Translations under genes and position numbers: made by a program
DNA from: Pirellulaceae bacterium
Lineage (GTDB): Bacteria > Planctomycetota > Planctomycetia > Pirellulales > Pirellulaceae
DNA length: 64,000 bases
Reading direction: 5' to 3'
Assembly (NCBI GenBank): GCA_023382975.1
Contig: JAHDXO010000004.1
Location: forward strand, 34,740 to 98,739
Shown: piece after piece, positions 27,993 through 36,745 of the stretch
Numbering within the stretch: the first letter of the stretch is position 1
How the letters are laid out: each line of letters starts with the position of its first letter
Notes under the pieces: generated by a model
What the model was told of the DNA's origin: nothing
Database searches by the model: none
What the model saw: only the letters and a program-made list of their open reading frames with translations

Positions 27993-28316
27993 CTACCAGC
28001 CCATGACCATGTTTGATTCGATCGCCTTGCGGGCCGCTTCCAGGTCCGTGCCGGTTTCGTGCATGTACAAGCGGATCGCATGGACTTTGTCCCCGGCCGC
28101 TTTGGACAGGCAGTCGCGGGCCACTCCGCACGGGTCGAAACTCTCGGTCAGCCCCAACGCACCTTTCGAGATGACCCACGTGTCACGGGGGCGTTTGGTC
28201 ATCCGAATCACCTTGTCGCCGGGGTAGGCTTCATTAACCACATTGGTGGCATTCGTTTCATCCTCGGCCCACGTGATGATGATGTGTGCGTCGGTCTCGA
28301 CCTCGAACAATGGCAT
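27993..28316 (-). CDS. small unknown protein next to ftr
   Basis: A 107-residue soluble protein, starting MPLFEVETDAHIIITWAED. Its C-terminal half (KVHAIRLYMHETGTDLEAAR) has the residue spacing of the ribosomal L7/L12 C-terminal fold (KIxxIKxxxxxTGLxLxEA), but the overall similarity is weak. AAGGAG lies six bases before the ATG at 28316, a strong start. It is 71 bases upstream of ftr in the same direction, so it may belong to the C1 operon; I do not know its function. Confidence 0.65.
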   Translation of the reverse strand: MPLFEVETDAHIIITWAEDETNATNVVNEAYPGDKVIRMTKRPRDTWVISKGALGLTESFDPCGVARDCLSKAAGDKVHAIRLYMHETGTDLEAARKAIESNMVMGW

Positions 28317-28993
28317 GACAGGCTCCTTTCCGGCAGGGCTGATGCCGCCGCCAGACTCAAACAATTTGACGTAAATGGTTGGGCCTCGATCGTAACCCCT
28401 TCGCCGAATTCGCGAGAATTCGAACCGAAGCCGCGGAGCCACTCCGCAGTTGCGATCCAGGCGAAATCTTACCACCCGACCTTTCTTTCACGCTCCGTTT
28501 CAAGACCTCGACTCGCTTTTTCGCCAAACGAGTGATGTATCCGGAAATCGGTGCGCAGGCAAACCACCGGTGGATGACTTAGCATGGGCGGAAAACAGCT
28601 TTTTGACAAGGCACCCGCGGAAAATCGAGCATATCGATCCGGTCTGCTACAAACGTCAATTCCCGTGTGTACGCTAAGGTCTTCCTGAATTCGCTGGTCG
28701 GACAAGTTGTCACACAGACCTCCAGTTTTCCCCATGTTTCCTCGTTTACCTGAGCGATCGAATCGGCCAGTCCCGATACGAGAGTTACAGAGGCACACGG
28801 CGAGGCGGTGACAAGAACGCCGACAGGCATCCTCGCAACCCACGAGAATTCCCGAGTTTTCGCGGTGTTTGCTCGAAGCCCAGTCCCCCTTCTTTCCCGC
28901 AGCCTCGCAGCGCAGCCTTTGTCCAACCCCCGCATTTCCGACTGAGCGCCAATGTGGCCCAACGCAGCTTTCTTTCAATTTCAGGAGGATCAA
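28317..28993. other. 677-base gene-free region with promoters of both flanking genes
   Basis: This divergent intergenic region separates the ftr-side operon (minus) from the acidic protein gene (plus). It contains a GAATTCGCGAGAATTCG palindromic element and a perfect hairpin (GCGGAG-CCA-CTCCGC at about 28432-28446). The frames open in it are short, low-quality or antisense, so I see no gene. Confidence 0.5.
28402..28422. repeat. palindromic element of the GAATTCGYGAGAATTCG type
   Basis: A 21-base near-palindrome containing CCGAATTCGCGAGAATTCG. A very similar sequence, with GTG in place of GCG, forms both arms of the long inverted repeat at 37774-37839. Its recurrence in two gene-free regions suggests a dispersed REP-like family. 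Confidence 0.6.
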
Positions 28994-30199
28994 ATGGTGA
29001 AACGGACGTTCTTGTGTTTGACGGTTTTCCTGGGATCACTCGCCGGGGTGTTCCTGTGTAGTAGCGCCGTGCGCGGCGACGAGCACGGCAGCGGGGTTCC
29101 GACGCCGTCCTCGATCGAAGCGTCGGACCACGGGTACGGCGGTTGCTGGTACGACGACGACAGCGGCTACTGCCCCTACGACATGGTCCAGTCCGCGCCG
29201 ACTCCGGCCGCGGAAGCGCCGCCAGACGCCGAAACGTACTGCGACGACGCTTACGAATCGAAATTCTACGGCTACGAGTGGGAGTACGACGACTACGACA
29301 CCGACTGCGAATCGTACGAGTGGCTGGAACCGATCGCCGACGAGCAGATCCAGGCAGCGGCCGAGTCGGGAGCTGCGCAGGCCGAGACGACAGCGACCAC
29401 CAGCGACGAAGAAGTCGTAGTCGAAACAGCCACGGACGAGGATTCGTCGAATTGGATGGCGGACGAGTACGAGTACTGGTCCGAGTACAACTACGACGAA
29501 GAATACCGCTCCATCGAATCCGCGGCTCCGGCCAGCGATGCGCCGAACACCGAAGTCTGCTCGGAAGCCAGTGAACCGGCGGCAACGACCAGCAACGATG
29601 CTGATGTCGTCGAAGCCTGGGACGAAATGGACGGTTACGACGACGAATCGTATGACGAATCGTACGACGAAGACTATGGCTGGGAATCGGAATACGAGTC
29701 GGGTTACGAATCGGATTACGACTACCAGTCCGAGTACGATTACGAATGCTGCCCGGTCACTGAACCGGCTGCCGCCGCGGCCGAGGAAGCGGTCGAGGTG
29801 GAGATCGTCGAGGACCTGCCCGAGTGGATGGACGAGGCGGTTGAGACGGAAGTCGCTGACGACATGCAAGGTGACGCCGAAGCCAACAGCGACGACGCCT
29901 ATGACTACAGCGACTACGATTACAGCGACTACTACTACGGCTACGGCGACTATGAATCGTACGATTCGACCGAGGCCGTGAGCGACAACGAGGAAGCCGC
30001 TGAAAGCGAAGACGCCGCCGTCGAGGACGAATCGGACGTCGAAGCCGTGGAAGAACCCGCCCCGCACCGTGCGGCGATTCTGACCCTGGCCCGCTCGCTC
30101 GACCAAATCGGCTCGGCTCTGCAAATGCTGTCACGTCAATTGACCGACATGGCCGCACCGGAAGTCGCCGCCCGCGCCGCCGACAGCAGCCAGCACTAG
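28994..30199 (+). CDS. secreted, extremely acidic tyrosine-rich protein
   Basis: A 401-residue protein with a signal peptide (residues 1-about 30, ending VRGDE). Most of the rest is low-complexity Asp, Glu, Tyr and Ser, with Tyr every three to four residues in places (for example SYDESYDEDYGWESEYESG). The final 40 residues change to an amphipathic helix (LARSLDQIGSALQMLSRQL), probably the only folded part. AGGAGG six bases upstream of the ATG at 28994 is a textbook ribosome-binding site. It is followed by a strong terminator, so it is monocistronic. The function is not known; a calcium- or metal-binding surface or matrix protein is plausible. It lies directly before the multiheme cytochrome gene. 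Confidence 0.75.
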   Translation: MVKRTFLCLTVFLGSLAGVFLCSSAVRGDEHGSGVPTPSSIEASDHGYGGCWYDDDSGYCPYDMVQSAPTPAAEAPPDAETYCDDAYESKFYGYEWEYDDYDTDCESYEWLEPIADEQIQAAAESGAAQAETTATTSDEEVVVETATDEDSSNWMADEYEYWSEYNYDEEYRSIESAAPASDAPNTEVCSEASEPAATTSNDADVVEAWDEMDGYDDESYDESYDEDYGWESEYESGYESDYDYQSEYDYECCPVTEPAAAAAEEAVEVEIVEDLPEWMDEAVETEVADDMQGDAEANSDDAYDYSDYDYSDYYYGYGDYESYDSTEAVSDNEEAAESEDAAVEDESDVEAVEEPAPHRAAILTLARSLDQIGSALQMLSRQLTDMAAPEVAARAADSSQH

Positions 30200-30236
30200 T
30201 CACGGTTCAATCCAGAAACCGCGATTTGACTCATGG

Positions 30237-30275
30237 GGCGTGCGGACCTCGCAGCAGGTTCCGCACGCCTTTTTT
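30237..30275 (+). terminator. rho-independent terminator of the acidic protein gene
   Basis: A perfect ten-base stem, GGCGTGCGGA paired with TCCGCACGCC, encloses a 13-base loop and is followed by six T residues. It lies 37 bases after the stop of the acidic protein gene, separating it transcriptionally from the cytochrome gene. Confidence 0.92.
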
Positions 30276-30492
30276 CGTCGGCCATCCGGATTCTGACTTC
30301 GGATGTCGGCTGCCGCGAATATTCCAACGGACTCTACGGCCCGAGACTTCGAGTGCTAGCGGCGACATCAGCCTTTCTGGCGCGATTCGCACGTCCGAAT
30401 CAAGTTGCAGACCTTTTTAGACCGATAGACGGCGACAAGATACTCTTCTTGGCCGCTTAACTTTCAGGGGGGCAAACCTGTGAGTTGCAAGC

Positions 30493-31938
30493 GTGTCGCA
30501 CTGCAATCGCCGTCGATGCTCGACCCGAAACCTGCGGCAGCGCGCCGGCGATAGCCAGCACCGCTCCTCGCCGCTGGTCTGCTTGCTGGTGGGATTGCTG
30601 TGTCTGACCGTCCCGGCCTGCTGCGTCATGTTTCACGATGGACGGCGGCTCGCGTTGGAAACCGGGCCGGGCTGGCCACAAGCCGGTCTGGCATTCCGCC
30701 CGGCGAAGCTTCCCGCGCTGCGCGCCGAACTGCCGATCGCCGCGGGCGCCCAATACGTGATGAACGACCAGAAGTGCGTGGGCTGCCATCGGGGTTTTGA
30801 CAAGAAATACCGAGACGGCGTTCACCAATCGCTCCGCGACGGACATTCCTGCGAAGCCTGTCACGGTCCTGCCAGCCGGCACGTCGAGACGCGCGGCACC
30901 GAGCCGGGACTGATCCTCGATTTCAAGACCCTGGACCCGATTCAGAGTTCGGAGGCGTGTTCGGCTTGCCACGAAACCAATGCCTGCGGCCCGAATTCGG
31001 ACTGGCGCACGTCGGTCCACGCACACGCGGGCCTGGCCTGTACCTCCTGCCACACGATCCACAGCTCGCGGACCAACGACCGATCGCAGGCCGAGACACT
31101 GAAGGGACACGACAGCCTGGGCGCCAAATCGGCGGACCTGTGTTTTCGCTGCCACACCGACATGGTCGACTTGCAGCGCATCGCCGGTCCGCACCAGATC
31201 GGCACGAACGGTTTCCAGTGCATCGATTGCCACGATCCGCTGGGGATGATCCGCGAAACGTCCCGACAGGATCTCTGTCTGACGTGCCACCAGCAGGGCA
31301 CTCCCACGATGGCCTGGCACTCGTCGATGCATTCGATCGCCGGCGTCGCCTGTACCGATTGCCACAATCCGCATCCGCGCACGAAAAGCGATACCGCCTG
31401 CGTCGCGACTTCGACGGTGTCGTCGTTCCGCAGCCCGGGAATCGAACGCCCTGCGCGCAAAGCGATGTCGGTTCAACAGCCCGAGGCTTGTTATAAGTGC
31501 CATCCCAAGATCTTCGCCATGAGCGGCCTGCCCTCGCACCATCCGATCCAGGAGGGGAAGATGGTCTGCTCCGACTGCCACGACGCGCACGGCCAAGCGG
31601 AAAAGGGGCTCCGCGAGCCGACGCTGAACGACGTCTGCCACCGCTGCCACGGCGACAAGCAAGGGCCGTTCACGTACGACCATCCGCCCGCGACCGAGGA
31701 CTGTTCGATCTGCCACCAGGTCCACGGCTCGATCAACGACCATTTGCTGCGTCAGCCGGCAACGTTCCTGTGTCTGCGCTGCCATGCCGGACACCGCTCG
31801 GAGTCCCGGCCGCTAGACGGACGGGCGATGGTGGCCACCCAGCAAGCCCTGTACGGCGATTGCATGCAGTGCCACACGCAGGTTCACGGCAGCGATCTCA
31901 TCAACCAAACGCTTCGCGGGCGAGGGCTGACGCGGTAG
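30493..31938 (+). CDS. MtrA/DmsE-like multiheme c-type cytochrome (14 CxxCH)
   Basis: A 481-residue protein with 14 CxxCH heme motifs by my count (CVGCH, CEACH, CSACH, CTSCH, CFRCH, CIDCH, CLTCH, CTDCH, CYKCH, CSDCH, CHRCH, CSICH, CLRCH, CMQCH). A hydrophobic segment near residues 27-46 with an Arg-rich start acts as export signal or anchor; PACC in it might be a variant lipobox. The MtrA/DmsE/PioA family has ten hemes in about 330 residues and threads through an outer-membrane porin; this protein has four more. It is followed 20 bases later by an MtrB-like porin, the expected partner. GTG at 30493; no ideal ribosome-binding site. Confidence 0.82.
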   Translation: MSHCNRRRCSTRNLRQRAGDSQHRSSPLVCLLVGLLCLTVPACCVMFHDGRRLALETGPGWPQAGLAFRPAKLPALRAELPIAAGAQYVMNDQKCVGCHRGFDKKYRDGVHQSLRDGHSCEACHGPASRHVETRGTEPGLILDFKTLDPIQSSEACSACHETNACGPNSDWRTSVHAHAGLACTSCHTIHSSRTNDRSQAETLKGHDSLGAKSADLCFRCHTDMVDLQRIAGPHQIGTNGFQCIDCHDPLGMIRETSRQDLCLTCHQQGTPTMAWHSSMHSIAGVACTDCHNPHPRTKSDTACVATSTVSSFRSPGIERPARKAMSVQQPEACYKCHPKIFAMSGLPSHHPIQEGKMVCSDCHDAHGQAEKGLREPTLNDVCHRCHGDKQGPFTYDHPPATEDCSICHQVHGSINDHLLRQPATFLCLRCHAGHRSESRPLDGRAMVATQQALYGDCMQCHTQVHGSDLINQTLRGRGLTR

Positions 31939-31958
31939 CGCATTCGAGTTGCGGCTTC

Positions 31959-34211
31959 ATGGCGAAAATCAACGTTGTCATCCTGGTGCTGTGCGCCACG
32001 GCCTTCTGGCGAGAATCGCTGGCGGACGCGACCGCCAATCCTGCGCCGCGAGCCTCCCCGACGCTGTCCGAATCGTGCAGCGGCCCGAGTGACGGCGGCT
32101 TTATCAGCGAGCAACTGGTACAGGCCGGTTGGTGGTTCAGCACGCTTCGCGGCTCGCCCGACAAGGTGGCCCAGTACCAGGACTTGGACCCGGCGCCGTT
32201 CTGGTCCGCAGGTTCGTTGATCAGCGAAGGCGAACGGACACTCGACATTTTCGCCGCCGGGCTGGACCAAGAGGCCAACGATCTTTGGCTGGGGATGTAC
32301 TCGCCGGGCATCTCCGCCGACCTCCAGTACCAGCGGTACATCGACCACACGGAACCGGATCGTCTGCTGAACTTCCCGCAGCCGGTGCCGGAGCACGCCC
32401 ATCCGGGCAGCGACCCGGCGAACTACGGCCAGTCGATGGCCGAGGATCTGAACGTCGGCGACGACTACGCGCTGCGCATCCAGCAACTGAAAATGAAATT
32501 CCAGGGGCCGCTGACCGAGCACGCCAAGTGGCGGTTGAATGTCTGGAGCATGCGCAAGAGTGGACACCGGCAGGCGCTGGCGTTGTCCAACAGCTACGAC
32601 CGGCCCGACGTCTCCGGAAACTGCCAGGCCTGCCATGTGTTGAGCCAACGGCAGGAGATCGACTGGCGGACGGTCGAGATCGAGCCCGTGTTCGAAACCA
32701 AGCAGGGTCCGATCACCGTCTCGTTTTCGCTGCCGATCCGCTCGTTTACGCAGAGCGACCAGCCGGTGACGCGGCTCTACAATCCGCCGCCAGCCAACGA
32801 TCGCGGCCAGCCGATTCCGCCGCAACTGGGCAGCGAAAGCTATCCCAGCGGCACCGAGTACCCCTACGCCCTGGTGCCGGAGACCTTGACGCAGATTCGC
32901 AAGCTCAAGATCGGCACTGAACTGGGCGATGCCACACAACTGGTCGCGCTGCTTCACCAGGGCTCGACCGATAACGCCTTCCGCAACATGCGTCGAACTT
33001 TCCTGGGCGCCGATCTGCGTCTGACGGACCGCAGGATACCGGGGCTGGCCTGGACCGGATACGCCAAGTTCGATCATCAGGACAATCCCCTGCCCGCAGA
33101 GCTGATCGATGCCGAGTTGCTGGAATTCGACCGGTACGACGAATCGATCGAGCCGTGCCTGGAAGACCTCAGCCGGTCCTACGGCGGATGCGGCTGCGCC
33201 CCGCTGCCGACTTCCTGCACGCTCGGCTCGGACGGGATCTCCGATTTCTTCGCCAGCGATGCCTTGGCCGATCCGGTGGACTACCGGCGCACGACGCTGG
33301 GCTGGAACGGTCGCTGGAAACCGTTCCGCCACGATCGCGGCTGGCGACGCGGCCTGACTTGCTACGGCCGGTACGAGTTCCGTCTTCTGCAGCGGGGCGA
33401 CGCCGTGTTCGAACCCGCCGTGGGACCGGGCGAAACCGTGATCGCCGACCAATCGGAGACGCTGCGTCATTCGGGGCAAATCGGCTTGTCGCAGCGTTGG
33501 GCGACGACACTCGACACGTTCCTCCGCTATCGGACCTGGTACGAATCCGATCCGCTGTACGGCGTGCGGGAGAACAACGCGCTGACCAATTCCAGTCTGC
33601 CTACGCACACCCAGATCGTCGAAATCGGCGGCACATGGAGCCCCTGGGACGGCTTCATCGCCAGCGGCACGCTGGGGTTCGAGAGTCGGCTGCACGATTC
33701 GGGGATTGCCGACTTCGACGAGTGGGACTATCCGCTGACTTGGTCGCTCTGGTACGCGGTCGCGTCTTCGCTTTCGTTCTCGGCCGGCTACGCCTACAAC
33801 GCGAGCCGCATCCACCAGTCCATCACGCTGGGTGACGATTTCGACGACGGCGGCTACCACGCTCCGGCCACCGAGCTCTGGGGCTATCGAGCCCGTCTCC
33901 ACGTCGCATCGGCGAGCTGCGTCTGGAAGTGGACGCCCCGTTTGCACTGGCGTGGCGGCGTCCACTTCATCCGAGGAATCAACGGCATCGACTCGACCGA
34001 GTTCCCGCCGCGCCACATCTGGCCCGCCATCGGAGAACTCGTGCGCAACGACCGAACCACGCTCCGTCTGTCGGCCGGTTTCGACTATGTCCTGCGCCAG
34101 CGGACCACCGGCTACCTGCGTTACAACTACCTCGACTACGACGACGCCGTCATCGCCTACAACAGCGGCACGGCTCACCAATTGCTCGCAGGAATCTCCG
34201 CCGCCTACTGA
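31959..34211 (+). CDS. MtrB/PioB-like outer-membrane porin with one heme motif
   Basis: A 750-residue protein with a short signal peptide (VVILVLCATAFWRESLA). The C-terminal half alternates hydrophobic and polar residues in amphipathic beta-strands (YGRYEFRLLQRG, TLDTFLRYRTWYESDP, TTGYLRYNYLDYDDA), ending in an aromatic residue (AY), as in outer-membrane barrels. In the N-terminal part, a single CxxCH motif (CQACH, residues 222-226) suggests a covalent heme. It begins 20 bases after the 14-heme cytochrome. In known systems MtrB holds MtrA in the outer membrane for electron exchange with minerals or other extracellular partners. No MtrC-type surface cytochrome is seen here. Confidence 0.7.
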   Translation: MAKINVVILVLCATAFWRESLADATANPAPRASPTLSESCSGPSDGGFISEQLVQAGWWFSTLRGSPDKVAQYQDLDPAPFWSAGSLISEGERTLDIFAAGLDQEANDLWLGMYSPGISADLQYQRYIDHTEPDRLLNFPQPVPEHAHPGSDPANYGQSMAEDLNVGDDYALRIQQLKMKFQGPLTEHAKWRLNVWSMRKSGHRQALALSNSYDRPDVSGNCQACHVLSQRQEIDWRTVEIEPVFETKQGPITVSFSLPIRSFTQSDQPVTRLYNPPPANDRGQPIPPQLGSESYPSGTEYPYALVPETLTQIRKLKIGTELGDATQLVALLHQGSTDNAFRNMRRTFLGADLRLTDRRIPGLAWTGYAKFDHQDNPLPAELIDAELLEFDRYDESIEPCLEDLSRSYGGCGCAPLPTSCTLGSDGISDFFASDALADPVDYRRTTLGWNGRWKPFRHDRGWRRGLTCYGRYEFRLLQRGDAVFEPAVGPGETVIADQSETLRHSGQIGLSQRWATTLDTFLRYRTWYESDPLYGVRENNALTNSSLPTHTQIVEIGGTWSPWDGFIASGTLGFESRLHDSGIADFDEWDYPLTWSLWYAVASSLSFSAGYAYNASRIHQSITLGDDFDDGGYHAPATELWGYRARLHVASASCVWKWTPRLHWRGGVHFIRGINGIDSTEFPPRHIWPAIGELVRNDRTTLRLSAGFDYVLRQRTTGYLRYNYLDYDDAVIAYNSGTAHQLLAGISAAY

Positions 34212-34239
34212 CTCCTGACACTCTTTTCTCGGCCGCCGC

Positions 34240-35601
34240 TTACCAGCGGGTCTTCTCGGCACGTTCCAGTTTCAGGATGATGTCTCCTTCGCGGAACACG
34301 GTCACGGTGCCGGTCGATTGACTGATCGTGACGGCGATCGCTGCCGTGCATGCGGTCACGGCCGCGGCGGTCGAGTGGCGGGTGCCCAAGCCCGACGGCA
34401 ACGGTGTCTCGGATGCCTTCGGCGCCAGGTAGGTTCCGGCGGACAAGACGACACCATCGCTCTGCACGACGAACGCGCCGTCGATCTGGGCGAATTCCTT
34501 GATCGTTTCGGCCAAGCTGGGATCGAGCACGTTCCGCAGCGCCGCATCGTAGCCGTGAAACGGATTGAGCACCATTTGGCGAGCGTACTGCGTCACGCAA
34601 TGGCTGTCTCCGACCACGAACATCGTGCCGATCGACCGTCCTTCACGGCCCTCGGTTGCCAACTCGATGGCCAAGGATAGCAATCGCAACAGCACTTCCG
34701 GCCGGATGCGGCTGCGGTCGCTGCTGCAACGGCCGGAGAACATGCGGTGCCAATGTGGCTCGGGATGCACCACCGTCAAGCTGTCCAATTGCGCCCCCTG
34801 GGGCCCCGCGACGCAGACCACCCACGCGTTTTCTTCCAGCACGCCCGATGCCGCAGCCAACAGCAACCCGAGATTGGCCCGATCCAACCGCGACAGCCCG
34901 GAACTGGGAATGTCGAACACCTGGGTATGGGGCCGCCGAATCGCAACTCCGTCCGCCGTCTCCGAGGCGACGATCAGCAGTTTGCCCTGCCAATCGAACA
35001 GCATGTTCCAAGGCACGTTGTCCAAACGATCGACCGCCAAGAGCAATGCTTGGGCCGACAGACTATCGGCCAAAGCGACCGCTTGGCTGATCAGTATGGC
35101 ATTCAACCGCGGCGGCTGCGAGGAAACCGGCGGACCTTGGCCGCCGGACGGACTAACCCGCTGCTGAACGATTCGCTCGATCTCCGCGACATCTGCCGCC
35201 GCAACGATCGCTTCGCGGAAATCCGCCGAACGAAACAAATCGGCCACGGCTGCCAAGACGGGCAGATGCAATTCCGGATGATCGTGGCTGACGACCAGCA
35301 AGGCGACCAAATGCACCCGATCCGTACCGGGAATGCCAAAGGCGATGCCGGGGCGACTGCGGCCCAGGACAAGGCGGAACCGTCCCGACCACTTCATCAT
35401 CGCATGGGGAATTGCGAATCCCGGGACGACCACGGTCTGAGCCGCTGCCTCGCGACGTTCGATCGCGGCGATCAAGTCGTTCGCATGAAACTCCGGATCG
35501 CACCAATCGACGGCGGCGACCATCTGCCCAATGGCCTCCAACCGCGTTTCGGCCGAGATCTCGACCACTTGGATCGCTGTGGTAATTTCCGTCAAATCCA
35601 T
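34240..35601 (-). CDS. PTS EIIA-like domain fused to a diadenylate cyclase (DAC) domain
   Basis: A 453-residue protein. Residues 1-150 look like PTS enzyme IIA of the nitrogen/fructose type, with the phosphorylatable His in VVPGFAIPHAMMKW (near residue 65). The middle (about 160-300; ISQAVALADSLSAQALLLAV) resembles the pyruvate-kinase-like domain of archaeal DacZ. The end (about 330-453) is a DisA_N domain, with IDGAFVV and GLGTRHSTAA; DAC enzymes usually have RHR where this has RHS. These features suggest a c-di-AMP synthase controlled by a phosphotransfer domain. AGAGG eight bases before the ATG at 35601 supports the start; a GTG at 35616 has none. Confidence 0.78.
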   Translation of the reverse strand: MDLTEITTAIQVVEISAETRLEAIGQMVAAVDWCDPEFHANDLIAAIERREAAAQTVVVPGFAIPHAMMKWSGRFRLVLGRSRPGIAFGIPGTDRVHLVALLVVSHDHPELHLPVLAAVADLFRSADFREAIVAAADVAEIERIVQQRVSPSGGQGPPVSSQPPRLNAILISQAVALADSLSAQALLLAVDRLDNVPWNMLFDWQGKLLIVASETADGVAIRRPHTQVFDIPSSGLSRLDRANLGLLLAAASGVLEENAWVVCVAGPQGAQLDSLTVVHPEPHWHRMFSGRCSSDRSRIRPEVLLRLLSLAIELATEGREGRSIGTMFVVGDSHCVTQYARQMVLNPFHGYDAALRNVLDPSLAETIKEFAQIDGAFVVQSDGVVLSAGTYLAPKASETPLPSGLGTRHSTAAAVTACTAAIAVTISQSTGTVTVFREGDIILKLERAEKTRW

Positions 35602-35640
35602 CCGAATGCCTCTCACGAAACGATCCGTGCCATCGACGCA

Positions 35641-36534
35641 CTAGACGTTCTCACGGCGCCAGCCGGACGCTGGTCCCGTTGCGTCACCGCCAAGCTTTGC
35701 GAAGTTCTCCAAATAATGGCTGCAGCGATGGGAGTTGTCTTCGATGTCCAACAGACACTTGATGGCCTCGGCGGCAAACCACAAGGTGACCACCATCGCC
35801 GCGACGTAGACCGCACCGACCAGCAGGCCGGGAATGGCCAGCAGCAATATCTTGCTGGGGTCCGTCCCCTCCTCGGCCGTGCTCAATGCCAAGGCGACGA
35901 TCACGATCACAGCGCACGCCGCAAATCCCGCTGCAAAGATCAGCAGCCATCCCAAGCCGCGATAGAAGCGGCTGGTCAGCAACATGGCCGGATAGATTCG
36001 CGGACGGTAGCCCGGCATCGCGTTCTCCATCTTGCTTCGCTGCGTTCGAGACGGCGTTTCCTCGGGTGGCGTACTGGGCCAAGGCGATGCCGAGTTCGGC
36101 GCAGCCAATGCGGGCGCGACGGAAACCACCGTCACCGGGGCCGACTGCCCCGCGCCACCTGTCGGCGGAGGCGGTGGAGGCGTGGCAACAACCGTCAGTT
36201 GCGGGTACACCTCGCTCGCCCACCGCCAATGCTCCCCGGCCTCGTCCAGAAGCTCGCATGGAGCCGTGATGCGGCCCTCGGCCAACCAACGATCCATCTC
36301 GCTTCTGACGACCGGACCGTAGACGTTGCCATCGGGCGTTTTCAACTGCAACAATGGCTCGGCACCCTCCGCCTGCGGCTGGTGAGCCGGCGACGCTGCC
36401 CCAACTTGCTCGTCGGACGCATCCGGAATCCGCAGCACTTCGTGACATTGCGGGCATTTGATCCGCTTGCCCGCCACGTCTTCCGGAACGCGCAGGACAT
36501 GGTTGCAGCCGCTGCAATGAAAAACAATCGCCAT
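35641..36534 (-). CDS. zinc-ribbon/GYF-like/two-helix membrane protein
   Basis: A 297-residue protein with an N-terminal zinc ribbon (CSGC..CPQC), a GYF_2-like segment (YGPVVRSEMDRWLAEGRI), a Pro-rich linker, and two C-terminal membrane helices (LLIFAAGFAACAVIVIVALAL and a following one). This composition is widespread in Planctomycetota without known function. It is the second such protein of the window (compare 1266-1874). It lies 39 bases upstream of the EIIA/DAC gene in the same direction, so it may be co-transcribed. Confidence 0.78.
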   Translation of the reverse strand: MAIVFHCSGCNHVLRVPEDVAGKRIKCPQCHEVLRIPDASDEQVGAASPAHQPQAEGAEPLLQLKTPDGNVYGPVVRSEMDRWLAEGRITAPCELLDEAGEHWRWASEVYPQLTVVATPPPPPPTGGAGQSAPVTVVSVAPALAAPNSASPWPSTPPEETPSRTQRSKMENAMPGYRPRIYPAMLLTSRFYRGLGWLLIFAAGFAACAVIVIVALALSTAEEGTDPSKILLLAIPGLLVGAVYVAAMVVTLWFAAEAIKCLLDIEDNSHRCSHYLENFAKLGGDATGPASGWRRENV

Positions 36535-36745
36535 GGCCGTGCCCCCGCACAGTAGGGATGGTGCTTAAGTCGCTGGACTTCATCATTATCGCGTCTGCGG
36601 AGCGATTGCGACAACGGATCGGGAGTGCGAGCCAGCGGCCGGGGCCATCGGCGGTCAAATGCGCTTCTGGCGAGGGTTCTGACGAGAATGCCGGGGGAAT
36701 GGCGAGCAGCTACGGCTCGGCGCGACCTCTCGTCTTCACCGGTTC

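Noticed and set aside
28469..28993. Minus-strand frame of 174 codons in the gene-free region before the acidic protein
   Set aside because: No ribosome-binding site, no recognisable motif, mixed composition; treated as non-coding.
29600..29760. Repeated short units resembling a satellite or CRISPR-like array
   Set aside because: They are in-frame codons for Asp, Glu and Tyr within the acidic protein; the units are irregular and have no spacers.
31884..34262. Minus-strand frame of 792 codons
   Set aside because: Antisense to the porin gene; repetitive Arg/Gln/Val composition without a fold pattern, while the plus-strand frame has barrel strands and a signal peptide.
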